Assembly (NCBI GenBank): GCA_019245995.1
Contig: JAFAQW010000279.1
Span: forward strand, 1-6,578
Length of the DNA stretch: 6,578 nt
Origin: Vulcanimicrobiota bacterium
GTDB lineage: Bacteria > Vulcanimicrobiota > Vulcanimicrobiia > Vulcanimicrobiales > Vulcanimicrobiaceae
Reading direction: 5' to 3'
Every line of letters begins with the position of its first letter. Position 1 is the first letter of the stretch. The notes beneath the pieces were generated by a model that worked only from the letters and a program-made list of their open reading frames with translations, searched no databases and was not told the DNA's origin. Below, piece by piece: positions 1 to 6,056 of the stretch. The position numbers and the translations under genes were made by a program.

Positions 1-1970
1 GCGACCTCGCGCCAGCGTCCGCCCGAAGGCCGCGGAAGCGGCACGCTGTCCCCCTCGAGGACGTCGATCGCCGGAAGCTCCTCCAGAAAGCGCGACTTCG
101 GATAGGCATACGTGTTGCCGAAGAGCGCGCGCCGCGACGCGTAGCTCAAGAACAGACGGTCGATGGCGCGCGTGATGCCGACATATGCGAGACGGCGCTC
201 TTCTTCCAGCTCGTCGGGCTCGGTCAAGGTGCGGCTATGCGGAAAGACGCCTTCCTCCAAGCCCGTCAAAAAGACGCTCGAGAACTCCAGTCCTTTGGCG
301 CTGTGCAGCGTCATCAGCGTGACGTAGGATGCGTCTTCGTCGAGCGCGTCGAGATCGCTGACGAGCGCGATATTCGCCAGAAATCCCGCCAGCGACGGCT
401 CGTCGTCGCCGGCCTCGTACTCGCGAGCGACGCCCACGAGCTCCGAGAGGTTCTCCAGGCGCGCACGGGCGTCGTGCGTGTCTTCGCTCTGCAACTCGCG
501 GACGTATCCCGACTGCTCCATCACGGCAACGAGCAGGTCGGCGACGGTCGAGTCGCGCGCGAACTTGCGCAGCGCCCCGATCAGCTCGGCAAACCGCTCC
601 AGCTCCTTGAGCTTCTTGGGGACGGCCTTGCGCAGGATGGCGCTGTCGAAGATCGCTTCCCCGACGGAGACCCCGGCGGCGTTCGCGGCGTGCACGAGGG
701 CGGCGAGGGTTTGCTGTCCGATGCCGCGCCGCGGCACGTTCACGATCCGCTTGAACGCGATCGCGTCGGAAGGGTTGGCGATGTAGCGCAGGTACGCCAC
801 GACATCTTTGACTTCGGTGCGCGCGTAGAAACCGACGCCGCCGACGACGCGGTACGGAATCCCCTCGCCGAGCAACGCCTCTTCGAAGACGCGCGACTGC
901 GCGTTGGTGCGGTAGAGCACCACGAAATCGCGGTACGCCGCGCCGTCGCGTACCAGGCTCTTGATTTTCTCGACCACGTATCGCGCTTCGTCGCGCTCGG
1001 TCGCGGCGGGATAGAGCGTGATCGGCTCGCCTTCGCCCCGCGCCGTGAAGAGGCGCTTGGCCGCGCGCGAGCGGTTGTTGGAGACGAGCGCGTTGGCGGC
1101 CTCGAGGATACGACTCGTGCTGCGGTAGTTTTCTTCCAGCTTGAAAATATGCGCCCCCGAAAAGTCTTCCTCGAAGCGCAGGATCATGCGATAGTCGCTG
1201 CCGCGCCACGAATAAATGGACTGATCGTCGTCGCCCACGACCGTTATGTTGCCGTGATACCCCGACAGCAGCGCGACCAGGCGATATTGCGCCGCATTCA
1301 CATCTTGGTACTCGTCCACGAGGACGTACTCAAACTTCTGCTGGTACTTCTTGCGCGTGGCGGCGTCGCGTTGCAGGAGGTCGATCGTCCGCACGATGAG
1401 GTCGTCGAAGTCGAGCGAGTTCGACTCGCTCAGGCGGCGCTGGTACTCGGTGTAAACGTTGGCGATGCGCTCCCCGACGAACGACGTCTGCGTCTGCGCG
1501 TACTGCTCGGGCCAGAGCAGCGCGTTTTTCGCCTTGTCGATCTCGACGAGGCACGCTCCGGGCGAGAGCTGCCGGTCGTCGTAATCGAGATCCTCGAGAA
1601 TGTCTTTGAGCAACTGACGCTGATCCAGCTCGTCGATGACGGCGAAGTTCGGCGCAATGCCGATGCGATGACCGTCGCGCCGGAGCATGCGAACGCACAT
1701 GGAATGAAAGGTGCCGACCCACAGATCCCGCGCCACCGGCCCTACCATGCTCTGCAACCGCGATTTCATTTCGCCGGCCGCTTTGTTCGTGAAAGTGACC
1801 GCCAGAATGCGGTCGGGCGAAACTCGCATCTCTCCCAGCAGATACGCGATCCGATGGGTGAGCACGCGAGTCTTGCCGCTTCCGGCACCGGCAAAAATCA
1901 AAACGGGGCCATCGGTCTGCCCAACGGCGGCGGATTGCGCGTCGTTGAGGACTTGAGTTTGCAGGAGCAT
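1..1970 (-). CDS. pcrA: UvrD/PcrA-type ATP-dependent 3'-5' DNA helicase, C-terminus cut by window edge
   Basis: Superfamily 1A helicase that unwinds DNA with ATP in repair and replication-fork maintenance. My reverse-strand translation gives 656 codons with no stop before the edge. The motifs appear in order: Walker A AGAGSGKT (27-34), motif Ia TFTNKAAGEM (59-68), GTFHS (86-90), Walker B VDEYQD (218-223), motif III GDDDQSIYSWRG (246-257), motif IV region LEENYRST (278-285), VVLYRTNAQSR (350-360), motif V TLHSAKGLEF (554-563) and motif VI EEERRLAYVGITRA (589-602). All catalytic residues look intact. PcrA/UvrD proteins usually have about 720-780 residues, so roughly 70-120 C-terminal residues lie outside the window. 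The DEYQD and AQYRLV wording is closer to PcrA than to Rep, but PcrA and UvrD cannot be separated firmly without a tree. The start is the ATG at 1970, the only good start before Walker A. No Shine-Dalgarno sequence precedes it. It lies 67 bases after the toroid gene on the same strand and may be co-transcribed. Confidence 0.95.
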   Translation of the reverse strand, partial: MLLQTQVLNDAQSAAVGQTDGPVLIFAGAGSGKTRVLTHRIAYLLGEMRVSPDRILAVTFTNKAAGEMKSRLQSMVGPVARDLWVGTFHSMCVRMLRRDGHRIGIAPNFAVIDELDQRQLLKDILEDLDYDDRQLSPGACLVEIDKAKNALLWPEQYAQTQTSFVGERIANVYTEYQRRLSESNSLDFDDLIVRTIDLLQRDAATRKKYQQKFEYVLVDEYQDVNAAQYRLVALLSGYHGNITVVGDDDQSIYSWRGSDYRMILRFEEDFSGAHIFKLEENYRSTSRILEAANALVSNNRSRAAKRLFTARGEGEPITLYPAATERDEARYVVEKIKSLVRDGAAYRDFVVLYRTNAQSRVFEEALLGEGIPYRVVGGVGFYARTEVKDVVAYLRYIANPSDAIAFKRIVNVPRRGIGQQTLAALVHAANAAGVSVGEAIFDSAILRKAVPKKLKELERFAELIGALRKFARDSTVADLLVAVMEQSGYVRELQSEDTHDARARLENLSELVGVAREYEAGDDEPSLAGFLANIALVSDLDALDEDASYVTLMTLHSAKGLEFSSVFLTGLEEGVFPHSRTLTEPDELEEERRLAYVGITRAIDRLFLSYASRRALFGNTYAYPKSRFLEELPAIDVLEGDSVPLPRPSGGRWREV

Positions 1971-2037
1971 TAACGACTATTCGTCGGTAGGAGCGCGGTA
2001 GCCTGTAGATTCGCGCGGCGTGCGACGTTTGCCGCAG

Positions 2038-3045
2038 TCAGCGTACCGCTTCGAGCACCCGCGCCCGGCGCAATGCGGAGGCGTATGCCGCCGCTAAAAA
2101 TGCCAGAGTGGACTCCGCGCCGCAGTTCGTGTTGACGACCTGCTCCTGTAGGCCGTCATAACACGCGCCGCCATGTGCCATTCGCACGCCGCGCGAGTTC
2201 TTTCCATAGTACCATTCGAGCGCGGCTTGTGCGTGCCTTACGTGCGTGGTGTCGCCCGTCACGTCGAAAGCCGCCAATTGGGCATCCAACATAGCCACGG
2301 CCTCGAGCGGTTGCTGCGCGTAGCGCGCGCGCTCCCTTCCGCGCTCGTACCAGCCCGCGTTGCCGATCGGCACGAAGATGCCGCCCTCCATCGTCACCGA
2401 TTCGTAAAAGCGCAGCGACGTCAAACCGATGCCGATATAGCGCTCGTCCTGCAGCGCCCGCCCGGCGCGCAGCAGCGCTTGCGGCAAGCGCGCGTTGTCG
2501 TAGGTCATCGCGTTTTCGAACCACGGCCATTCGTCGTGCGCCGCCACTTCGTATAATCTCGCCAGCCTGTCGGCCAGCTCGTTGAGAGAACCGGTCAGGG
2601 CCGGCGTCGGATGTGCGGCGTGCGCGTGAGCGAGGCCCAGCATGGCGTACGTCCACGACCGCGGATACTCGAGCCACTCCAGCGACGCCACTGCGCTCTC
2701 AAGCATGCTCCGGCAGATCCGGCGCCACACGTCGTCCGGAGCGTGCTCCATCCCGTAGCCGAGCGCCCACATCGCGCGGCCGCAGCTGTCTTGCGTACCG
2801 ACGTCGTCCGCCCACCGCCGGTCGTAATCCATGAAGTTGTGAAAACGACCATCGTCGAGCTGCGCGTGTTGCAGGAAGGCGAGATAGTTTGCCGCGAGGC
2901 GCCGCGCCGGCTCCTGCGCGGGCGCGAGCCGAGCGTGCGCCAGCGCGACCATGAACGCGCGCGCCACGTCGTCGGTGCAATAGCCGAACTTCCGGTTGGG
3001 CAGCGTCTCGACCGCATGCTGCAACACGCCCACATCGTCGGACAA
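2038..3045 (-). CDS. Helical-toroid (six-hairpin glycosidase-like) protein partnering a GT4 glycosyltransferase; start uncertain
   Basis: Mostly helical protein rich in Trp, Tyr, Asp and Glu, with the feel of an (alpha/alpha) toroid. Numbered from the TTG at 3045, visible blocks are SDDVGVLQHA (2-11), PNRKFGYCTDDVARA (16-30), HNFMDYDRRWADDVGTQDSCGRA (69-91, in pieces), WPWFENAMTYDNARLP (174-189) and FVPIGNAGWYERG (225-237). I recall this family, from memory only, beside or fused to GT4 enzymes with an 'ECGIATFT' N-terminus, usually annotated loosely as glycosyltransferase. Acidic and aromatic clusters suggest sugar binding or cleavage, but no reaction can be assigned. The start is doubtful: TTG has no ribosome site, and the frame stays open upstream to the stop at 3102-3100, adding IPTLDYLAQL, which looks like part of the conserved domain. 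Upstream codons offer only CTG (3096) or ATT (3072). The frame therefore overlaps the end of the GT4 gene, which stops at 3089. Translational coupling, a +1 frameshift fusion or a sequence error could each explain this. Confidence 0.75.
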   Translation of the reverse strand: MSDDVGVLQHAVETLPNRKFGYCTDDVARAFMVALAHARLAPAQEPARRLAANYLAFLQHAQLDDGRFHNFMDYDRRWADDVGTQDSCGRAMWALGYGMEHAPDDVWRRICRSMLESAVASLEWLEYPRSWTYAMLGLAHAHAAHPTPALTGSLNELADRLARLYEVAAHDEWPWFENAMTYDNARLPQALLRAGRALQDERYIGIGLTSLRFYESVTMEGGIFVPIGNAGWYERGRERARYAQQPLEAVAMLDAQLAAFDVTGDTTHVRHAQAALEWYYGKNSRGVRMAHGGACYDGLQEQVVNTNCGAESTLAFLAAAYASALRRARVLEAVR

Positions 3046-3088
3046 CTGTGCCAGGTAATCGAGCGTAGGAATCGCGCGCGCAGCGGTC

Positions 3089-4282
3089 TTACGCAGAGTT
3101 CACCAGCTCCAAGGAATGGCCGGGAGCGAGCTCGCTAAACAGCCGGCCGTATTGTGCCGCAACGTGTGGCCACGTCATCTGCCGTCCGAACCGGTACGCT
3201 CGCCGTTCGGTGGCGCGCCGCAGCGACGGATCGTCGAGCAGCATGTTCAGGCGCTCCGCGATCGATGCTGCGTCGCGAAAATCGCACAGAAAACCTCGAT
3301 TGTGCGCCAAGAGCTCTTGCGCGTAGAGATACGGAGTGGAAACGATCGCCTTGCCGCAGCCGACGGCATACGCCAACGTGCCGCTCACGATCTGCGCGGG
3401 ATTGAGGTAGGGCGTCAAATAGATGTCCGTGGCCGCCAAATACGTGACGACCTCATCGAAGTCCAAGTACTTATCGACGAGCTGGACGTTGTAGTTCAGG
3501 CCGAATTGGCGAACCATCGCGAGCAACGACTCGCGGTACGACTCGCCCTCCTGGCGCCGAACAACCGGATGCGTCTCGCCCAAGATCAGGTACAGCGCTT
3601 CGGGATGGCGGCGAACGACGCCGCGCATCGCTTCGATGGCATACTCCAAGCCTTTACCGCGGCTGATGAGGCCGAAGGTCGAGATGACGGTTCGCTGGCC
3701 GATGCCGAAGGAGGCCTTCGCCGCGTAGGTGTCTTGGAACGGCACGTCGGGAACGCCGTGATGAATGGTGTCGACGCGTTCGGAGTCGATGCCGTACACC
3801 GACTGCAACAATCCTCGCCCCGTTTCGGAGAGCGCCACGACCTTCGTTGCGTCGGCGCAGAGCCGGCGCGTGACGCGCAGGTACGATTCATCGGGCTCCG
3901 GCAGCACGGTGTGCATCGTCAGCACAGCCGGCTTCTCCAGCGCTTGGAGAAAGTCGATCAGCCAGTCGCCACGCTCTCCGCCGAAGAGTCCGTACTCGTG
4001 CTGGATGTTGACGAGATCGACGGGATAACGGTTGACGAACGCCGCCGCAGCGGCGTAGCTCTCGCGATCCTGCTCGGCGATGCGCGCGACCACCTCGGGC
4101 CCGTAGCGCCGCACCTCCGCGCCGGGCTCGTCCACGGCAATGACGGGGCTGGACGCACCGAACGCGCGGTCATACGCGTCGACCATGTCTTTGGTAAAGG
4201 TCGCGATGCCGCACTCGCGCGGCGGGTACGAACCCAAAAACAGCGCGCGAGAAGCTAGCGCGTAGTGTGATGGACTATTCAC
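3089..4282 (-). CDS. GT4-family glycosyltransferase (GT-B fold), 'YPPRECGIATFT' subgroup
   Basis: Retaining GT-B glycosyltransferase of 397 residues, expected in the cytoplasm and moving a sugar from a nucleotide donor to a glycan or lipid acceptor; neither substrate can be named. The N-terminal Rossmann domain starts FLGSYPPRECGIATFTKDM (15-33) and includes IQHEYGLFGG (93-102) and TMHTVLPEP (122-130). HHGVPD (174-179) closes this half. The donor-binding half opens with FGLISRGKGLEYAIEAM (203-219), has LILGETHP (232-239), and replaces the usual E-x7-E region with YLNPAQIVSGTLAYAVG (292-308), which I associate with this subgroup. The start is the GTG at 4282; no in-frame ATG lies between it and the conserved SYPPR block. 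It is preceded by a four-codon reading frame whose TGA overlaps the GTG. It lies 57 bases after the nucleotidyltransferase stop, and its own stop lies inside the open frame of the toroid gene. Operon membership is strongly suggested by strand and spacing. Confidence 0.92.
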   Translation of the reverse strand: MNSPSHYALASRALFLGSYPPRECGIATFTKDMVDAYDRAFGASSPVIAVDEPGAEVRRYGPEVVARIAEQDRESYAAAAAFVNRYPVDLVNIQHEYGLFGGERGDWLIDFLQALEKPAVLTMHTVLPEPDESYLRVTRRLCADATKVVALSETGRGLLQSVYGIDSERVDTIHHGVPDVPFQDTYAAKASFGIGQRTVISTFGLISRGKGLEYAIEAMRGVVRRHPEALYLILGETHPVVRRQEGESYRESLLAMVRQFGLNYNVQLVDKYLDFDEVVTYLAATDIYLTPYLNPAQIVSGTLAYAVGCGKAIVSTPYLYAQELLAHNRGFLCDFRDAASIAERLNMLLDDPSLRRATERRAYRFGRQMTWPHVAAQYGRLFSELAPGHSLELVNSA

Positions 4283-4339
4283 GTCGGTACCATCGTTTGT
4301 ACCCCGGCGAGGCGACGGAGAAACCGGCTCCTCGCTCGG

Positions 4340-5431
4340 CTAGCTCGGCGCCCCCCGCTGCGGCGCGCCGACGCGCGCGCCGGGTTCGAGCGCCGTCCCG
4401 GGCTCGATCTCCACGTCGTGACCAATAACGCTTCCTCGGGGCACGCGCGCGTGCGCGCCGATCGTCGCGCCGCTCGCCACGATCGCTTCCTCTATAATAG
4501 CGCCCGCGCCGACGCTCACGCGATCCCACAGCACCGAGTCCTTCACGGCGGCGTCGGCACCGATGCTGCAGCCCGCGCCGAGCACGAGGTTCGGTCCAAT
4601 CGTGGCGCTCGCATCCACGACGACGTCCGGTCCCGCGTGCACCGGCGGCACGACGCCCGGATGTCCGCGCAAGGCATCGGCCCCTTCGCCGCTGATGCCC
4701 GGCTCGACCGCCAACGGCATCGCGCCGCTCAGGACGTCGCGATGCGCGGCGAGATACTGCTCGGGGCGCCCTACGTCGATCCAGTAGTCGTTGGTCGTGT
4801 ATGCGTAGAGTTGCTTTCCCCGCGCGATGATATCCGGAAACGTTTCGCGTTCGATCGACACCGCGCGGGCCGCGGGAATGTATTCGAGGATCTCGCGCTC
4901 GAGCAGATAGGTGCCGGCGTTGACCTCATCGGTCGGCGCCTCATCCTTCGGCGGCTTCTCGACGAAGGCGCTGATGCGTCCGCTCTCGTCGTGCACGACG
5001 CAACCGAACGCCGACGGATCTTCGACGCGAATGAGATGGAGCACGCCCGCCCCACCTTTCTCTTTGTGGTATTGCAGCATGGCGCGAAGATCGAGGCTGG
5101 TGAAAATATCCCCGTTGAGCACGAAGAACGCCCCGGTGATGTGTTCCTCGACGTTCTTGAGCGCGCCGGCGGTGCCCAGCGGCGTCTCCTCGATCGCGTA
5201 GGTCACCTTCATCCCCAGGCTGGCGCCATCGCCAAAGTAATCCACGATCGCCTGCGGCATATATCCCGCCGCGAGAATCGCTTCGCGAATCCCCGCCTCA
5301 TAGAGACGCTCCATCGTTCGCGCCAGAAACGGCACGTTCATGATCGGCACCATCGGCTTTGGCGTGCCGTACGTCAGCGGTCGTAACCGCGTGCCCTCGC
5401 CGCCGACAAGAATTACCGCCTGCATAAGCAT
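4340..5431 (-). CDS. NDP-sugar pyrophosphorylase, mannose-1-phosphate guanylyltransferase type, with C-terminal beta-helix
   Basis: Makes an activated sugar from a sugar 1-phosphate and an NTP, most likely GDP-mannose; a glucose-1-phosphate enzyme cannot be excluded. The 363 residues split into a nucleotidyltransferase domain (about 1-240) and a left-handed beta-helix of hexapeptide repeats (about 267-352; for example ATIGPNLVLGAGCSIGADA). Catalytic signatures are GGEGTRLRPLT (10-20) with the conserved PKP lysine at 25, EETPLGTAGAL (81-91), NGD (106-108) binding metal, FVEKPP (156-161), NAGTYL (171-176), SIERETFP (192-199) and YWIDVGRPEQY (216-226). The SIERE-FP block favours the GDP-mannose type. 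Two starts are possible: ATG at 5431 gives MLMQAVIL, ATG at 5425 gives MQAVIL, which matches the common N-terminus better. Neither has a strong Shine-Dalgarno sequence (only GAG in GAGCGAACG). It is the first gene of the minus-strand run and probably supplies donor sugar for the GT4 enzyme 57 bases downstream. Confidence 0.93.
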   Translation of the reverse strand: MLMQAVILVGGEGTRLRPLTYGTPKPMVPIMNVPFLARTMERLYEAGIREAILAAGYMPQAIVDYFGDGASLGMKVTYAIEETPLGTAGALKNVEEHITGAFFVLNGDIFTSLDLRAMLQYHKEKGGAGVLHLIRVEDPSAFGCVVHDESGRISAFVEKPPKDEAPTDEVNAGTYLLEREILEYIPAARAVSIERETFPDIIARGKQLYAYTTNDYWIDVGRPEQYLAAHRDVLSGAMPLAVEPGISGEGADALRGHPGVVPPVHAGPDVVVDASATIGPNLVLGAGCSIGADAAVKDSVLWDRVSVGAGAIIEEAIVASGATIGAHARVPRGSVIGHDVEIEPGTALEPGARVGAPQRGAPS

Positions 5432-5475
5432 TTTCGTTCGCTCGATTCACAATGGCACCCTGTTGGCATCGCATT

Positions 5476-5504
5476 TTTATAGCATCGAGGCATGCCGAAA
5501 AGAA
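5476..5504 (-). promoter_or_regulatory. Candidate promoter for the sugar-gene run
   Basis: On the minus strand TGC-TATAAA (5484 to 5476) resembles an extended -10 element. Seventeen bases upstream lies TTCTTT (5504 to 5499), a poor -35. Transcription would start near 5469, leaving about 38 bases before the ATG at 5431. It sits in a locally AT-rich gap, as expected. The element overlaps the first codons of the plus-strand HNH remnant. This is a pattern match only, and the sigma-factor consensus of this organism is unknown. Confidence 0.35.
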
Positions 5505-5715
5505 TCTACGATTGGAACGAGATTCAACGGTATCACGATGAGGATCACGGTTTCGTTGAGCGTTCGCAGCGATTTGGATTCAGTGAATTGGGAAGCTACG
5601 AATGCTCTGTTCAAACTGCCAATAGCCAGACCGAGACGTCCGGCGGCCGCAACGTGGGTCGAACCCGCTCGTTGCAAGAACTCAGCCGTTCATGTAGTAT
5701 AACGGTCGCTACTGA
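5492..5715 (+). pseudogene. HNH endonuclease remnant: N-terminal HTH-like segment joined to C-terminal zinc tail, centre deleted
   Basis: From the ATG at 5492 the frame reads MPKRIYDWNEIQRYHDEDHG and continues to QRFGFS (26-31, ending 5584). This matches the N-terminal DNA-binding segment I know from small HNH endonucleases (pattern 'YDW..IQ.YYDEGHS...C...FGFS'). Directly after, in a second frame (5593-5619), comes KLRMLCSNC, and back in the first frame from 5624 SQTETSGGRNVGRTRSLQE. Together these rebuild the C-terminal signature 'LRMLCPNCHSQTETFGGRN'. Between S31 and KLRML only eight bases remain, so the catalytic HNH core, which I judge to be about 80-110 residues, is gone. One extra base near 5620-5623 breaks C-N-C-H from S-Q-T-E-T and creates a stop in the second frame. 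The first frame then runs into the tRNA-Gln gene and stops at 5725. Two frame changes plus loss of the catalytic histidines make this a dead gene. The segment looks lower in GC than its neighbours, in keeping with mobile origin. Confidence 0.8.
5698..5703 (+). promoter_or_regulatory. Candidate -10 element for the tRNA pair
   Basis: TATAAC matches the -10 consensus at five of six positions and lies 12 bases before the 5' end of mature tRNA-Gln, so transcription could begin near 5710. A TTGCAA at 5672-5677 could be a -35, but the 20-base gap is longer than ideal. It lies within the tail of the HNH remnant, so the tRNA promoter may have been supplied or reshaped by that insertion. Pattern match only. 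Confidence 0.4.
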
Positions 5716-5788
5716 TCCCGGGTAGTTCAGCTGGAAGAACGGCAGACTCTGAATCTGCATGTCGGTGGTTCGAGCCCATCCCCGGGAG
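5716..5788 (+). tRNA. tRNA-Gln (anticodon CUG)
   Basis: Decodes CAG. A complete 73-base cloverleaf can be folded by hand. The acceptor TCCCGGG (5716-5722) pairs fully with CCCGGGA (5781-5787). The D stem is GTTC/GAAC (5725-5728 with 5737-5740). The anticodon stem is GCAGA/TCTGC (5742-5746 with 5754-5758) around loop CTCTGAA, with anticodon CTG at 5749-5751. The variable loop has five bases. The T stem GGTGG/CCATC (one G-U pair) encloses TTCGAGC. The discriminator is G5788. CCA is not encoded (GCAAT follows), so a CCA-adding enzyme is needed. The U1-A72 first pair is the usual bacterial tRNA-Gln identity feature. Four bases separate it from tRNA-Glu, so the two are almost certainly one transcript. 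Confidence 0.95.
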
Positions 5789-5792
5789 CAAT

Positions 5793-5865
5793 GGCCCCAT
5801 CATCTAGAGGCCTAGGATGCCGCCCTCTCACGGCGGTAACGCGGGTTCGAATCCCGCTGGGGCTA
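5793..5865 (+). tRNA. tRNA-Glu (anticodon CUC)
   Basis: Decodes GAG. The 73-base cloverleaf has acceptor GGCCCCA (5793-5799) against TGGGGCT (5858-5864). Its first pair is a G-U wobble (5793 with 5864) instead of the usual G-C. The anticodon stem is CCGCC/GGCGG (5820-5824 with 5832-5836) around loop CTCTCAC, with anticodon CTC at 5827-5829. The T stem GCGGG/CCCGC (5841-5845 with 5853-5857) encloses TTCGAAT. The discriminator is A5865 and no CCA is encoded. The sequence through the D and anticodon arms closely follows the common bacterial tRNA-Glu pattern (TCTAGAGGCC, CACGGCGGTAA). No clear terminator hairpin follows, although a T-rich stretch lies at 5868-5886. Confidence 0.95.
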
Positions 5866-6056
5866 AATCATTTTCTCGCTCTTTTACCGGCGTATTCCAG
5901 CGCGGTGATGCTCGTTGCAATCGAAGTGCATCAACGGGAGGTGGCCAGCCCCACCCGGCAGCTCGGCCCAAAGAGACGCAAGAGGAGCGCTCCAGTGGGG
6001 CCCGTAAAGCCCCGTGTCCCGAGCGAATTTCGAGTGAAAATGGAGGTCACACACTC
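5866..6056 (+). other. 191-base non-coding leader with several GC-rich hairpins
   Basis: I see no convincing gene here; the frame open across it begins just before tRNA-Glu and is an artefact. Four short foldable elements are visible. First, TGATGC-TCG (5906-5914) pairs with CGA (5922-5924) and GCATCA (5928-5933), with a three-base bulge. Second, GGTGG/CCACC (5940-5944 with 5951-5955). Third, the perfect palindrome GGAGCGCTCC (5984-5993). Fourth, GGGGC/GCCCC (5997-6001 with 6009-6013) around loop CCGTAAA. They are followed by an AT-richer run into the ribosome site at 6042. No match to the cobalamin, TPP, SAM, glycine or cyclic-di-GMP riboswitch cores was recognised. It may be a 5' leader of the lipoprotein gene, a small RNA or simply GC-rich spacer. 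No clear promoter is seen in it. Confidence 0.4.
6042..6046 (+). promoter_or_regulatory. Ribosome binding site of the lipoprotein gene
   Basis: GGAGG lies 10 bases upstream of the ATG at 6057. It is the clearest Shine-Dalgarno sequence in the window and fixes that start. The minus-strand genes have no comparable site, so this gene may be translated more strongly. Confidence 0.8.

Noticed and set aside
235..1209. 324-codon open frame on the minus strand
   Set aside because: Out-of-frame reading of the helicase gene, extremely Arg-rich; the true frame continues through the whole region.
237..1973. 578-codon open frame on the plus strand
   Set aside because: It lies fully antisense to the helicase gene, whose motifs are all intact. 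The translation is rich in Arg, Val and Asp with no domain, as expected from the mirror frame of a GC-rich gene.
3116..4258. 380-codon open frame on the plus strand
   Set aside because: Antisense shadow of the GT4 gene; no motif or ribosome site supports it.
4418..5386. 322-codon open frame on the plus strand
   Set aside because: Antisense shadow of the nucleotidyltransferase gene, with Arg/His-rich composition and no recognisable domain.
5340..5702. 120-codon plus-strand open frame across the divergent intergenic region
   Set aside because: It begins antisense inside the nucleotidyltransferase and passes through the HNH remnant in a frame that matches none of that family's motifs.
5868..5886. 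Rho-independent terminator after tRNA-Glu
   Set aside because: T-rich bases are present but no stable hairpin directly precedes them apart from the tRNA itself.
5906..6013. Possible cyclic-di-GMP or cobalamin riboswitch
   Set aside because: The stretch GACGCAAGAGGAGC vaguely recalls the cyclic-di-GMP core, but the paired elements and other conserved blocks are missing, so no named class is claimed.
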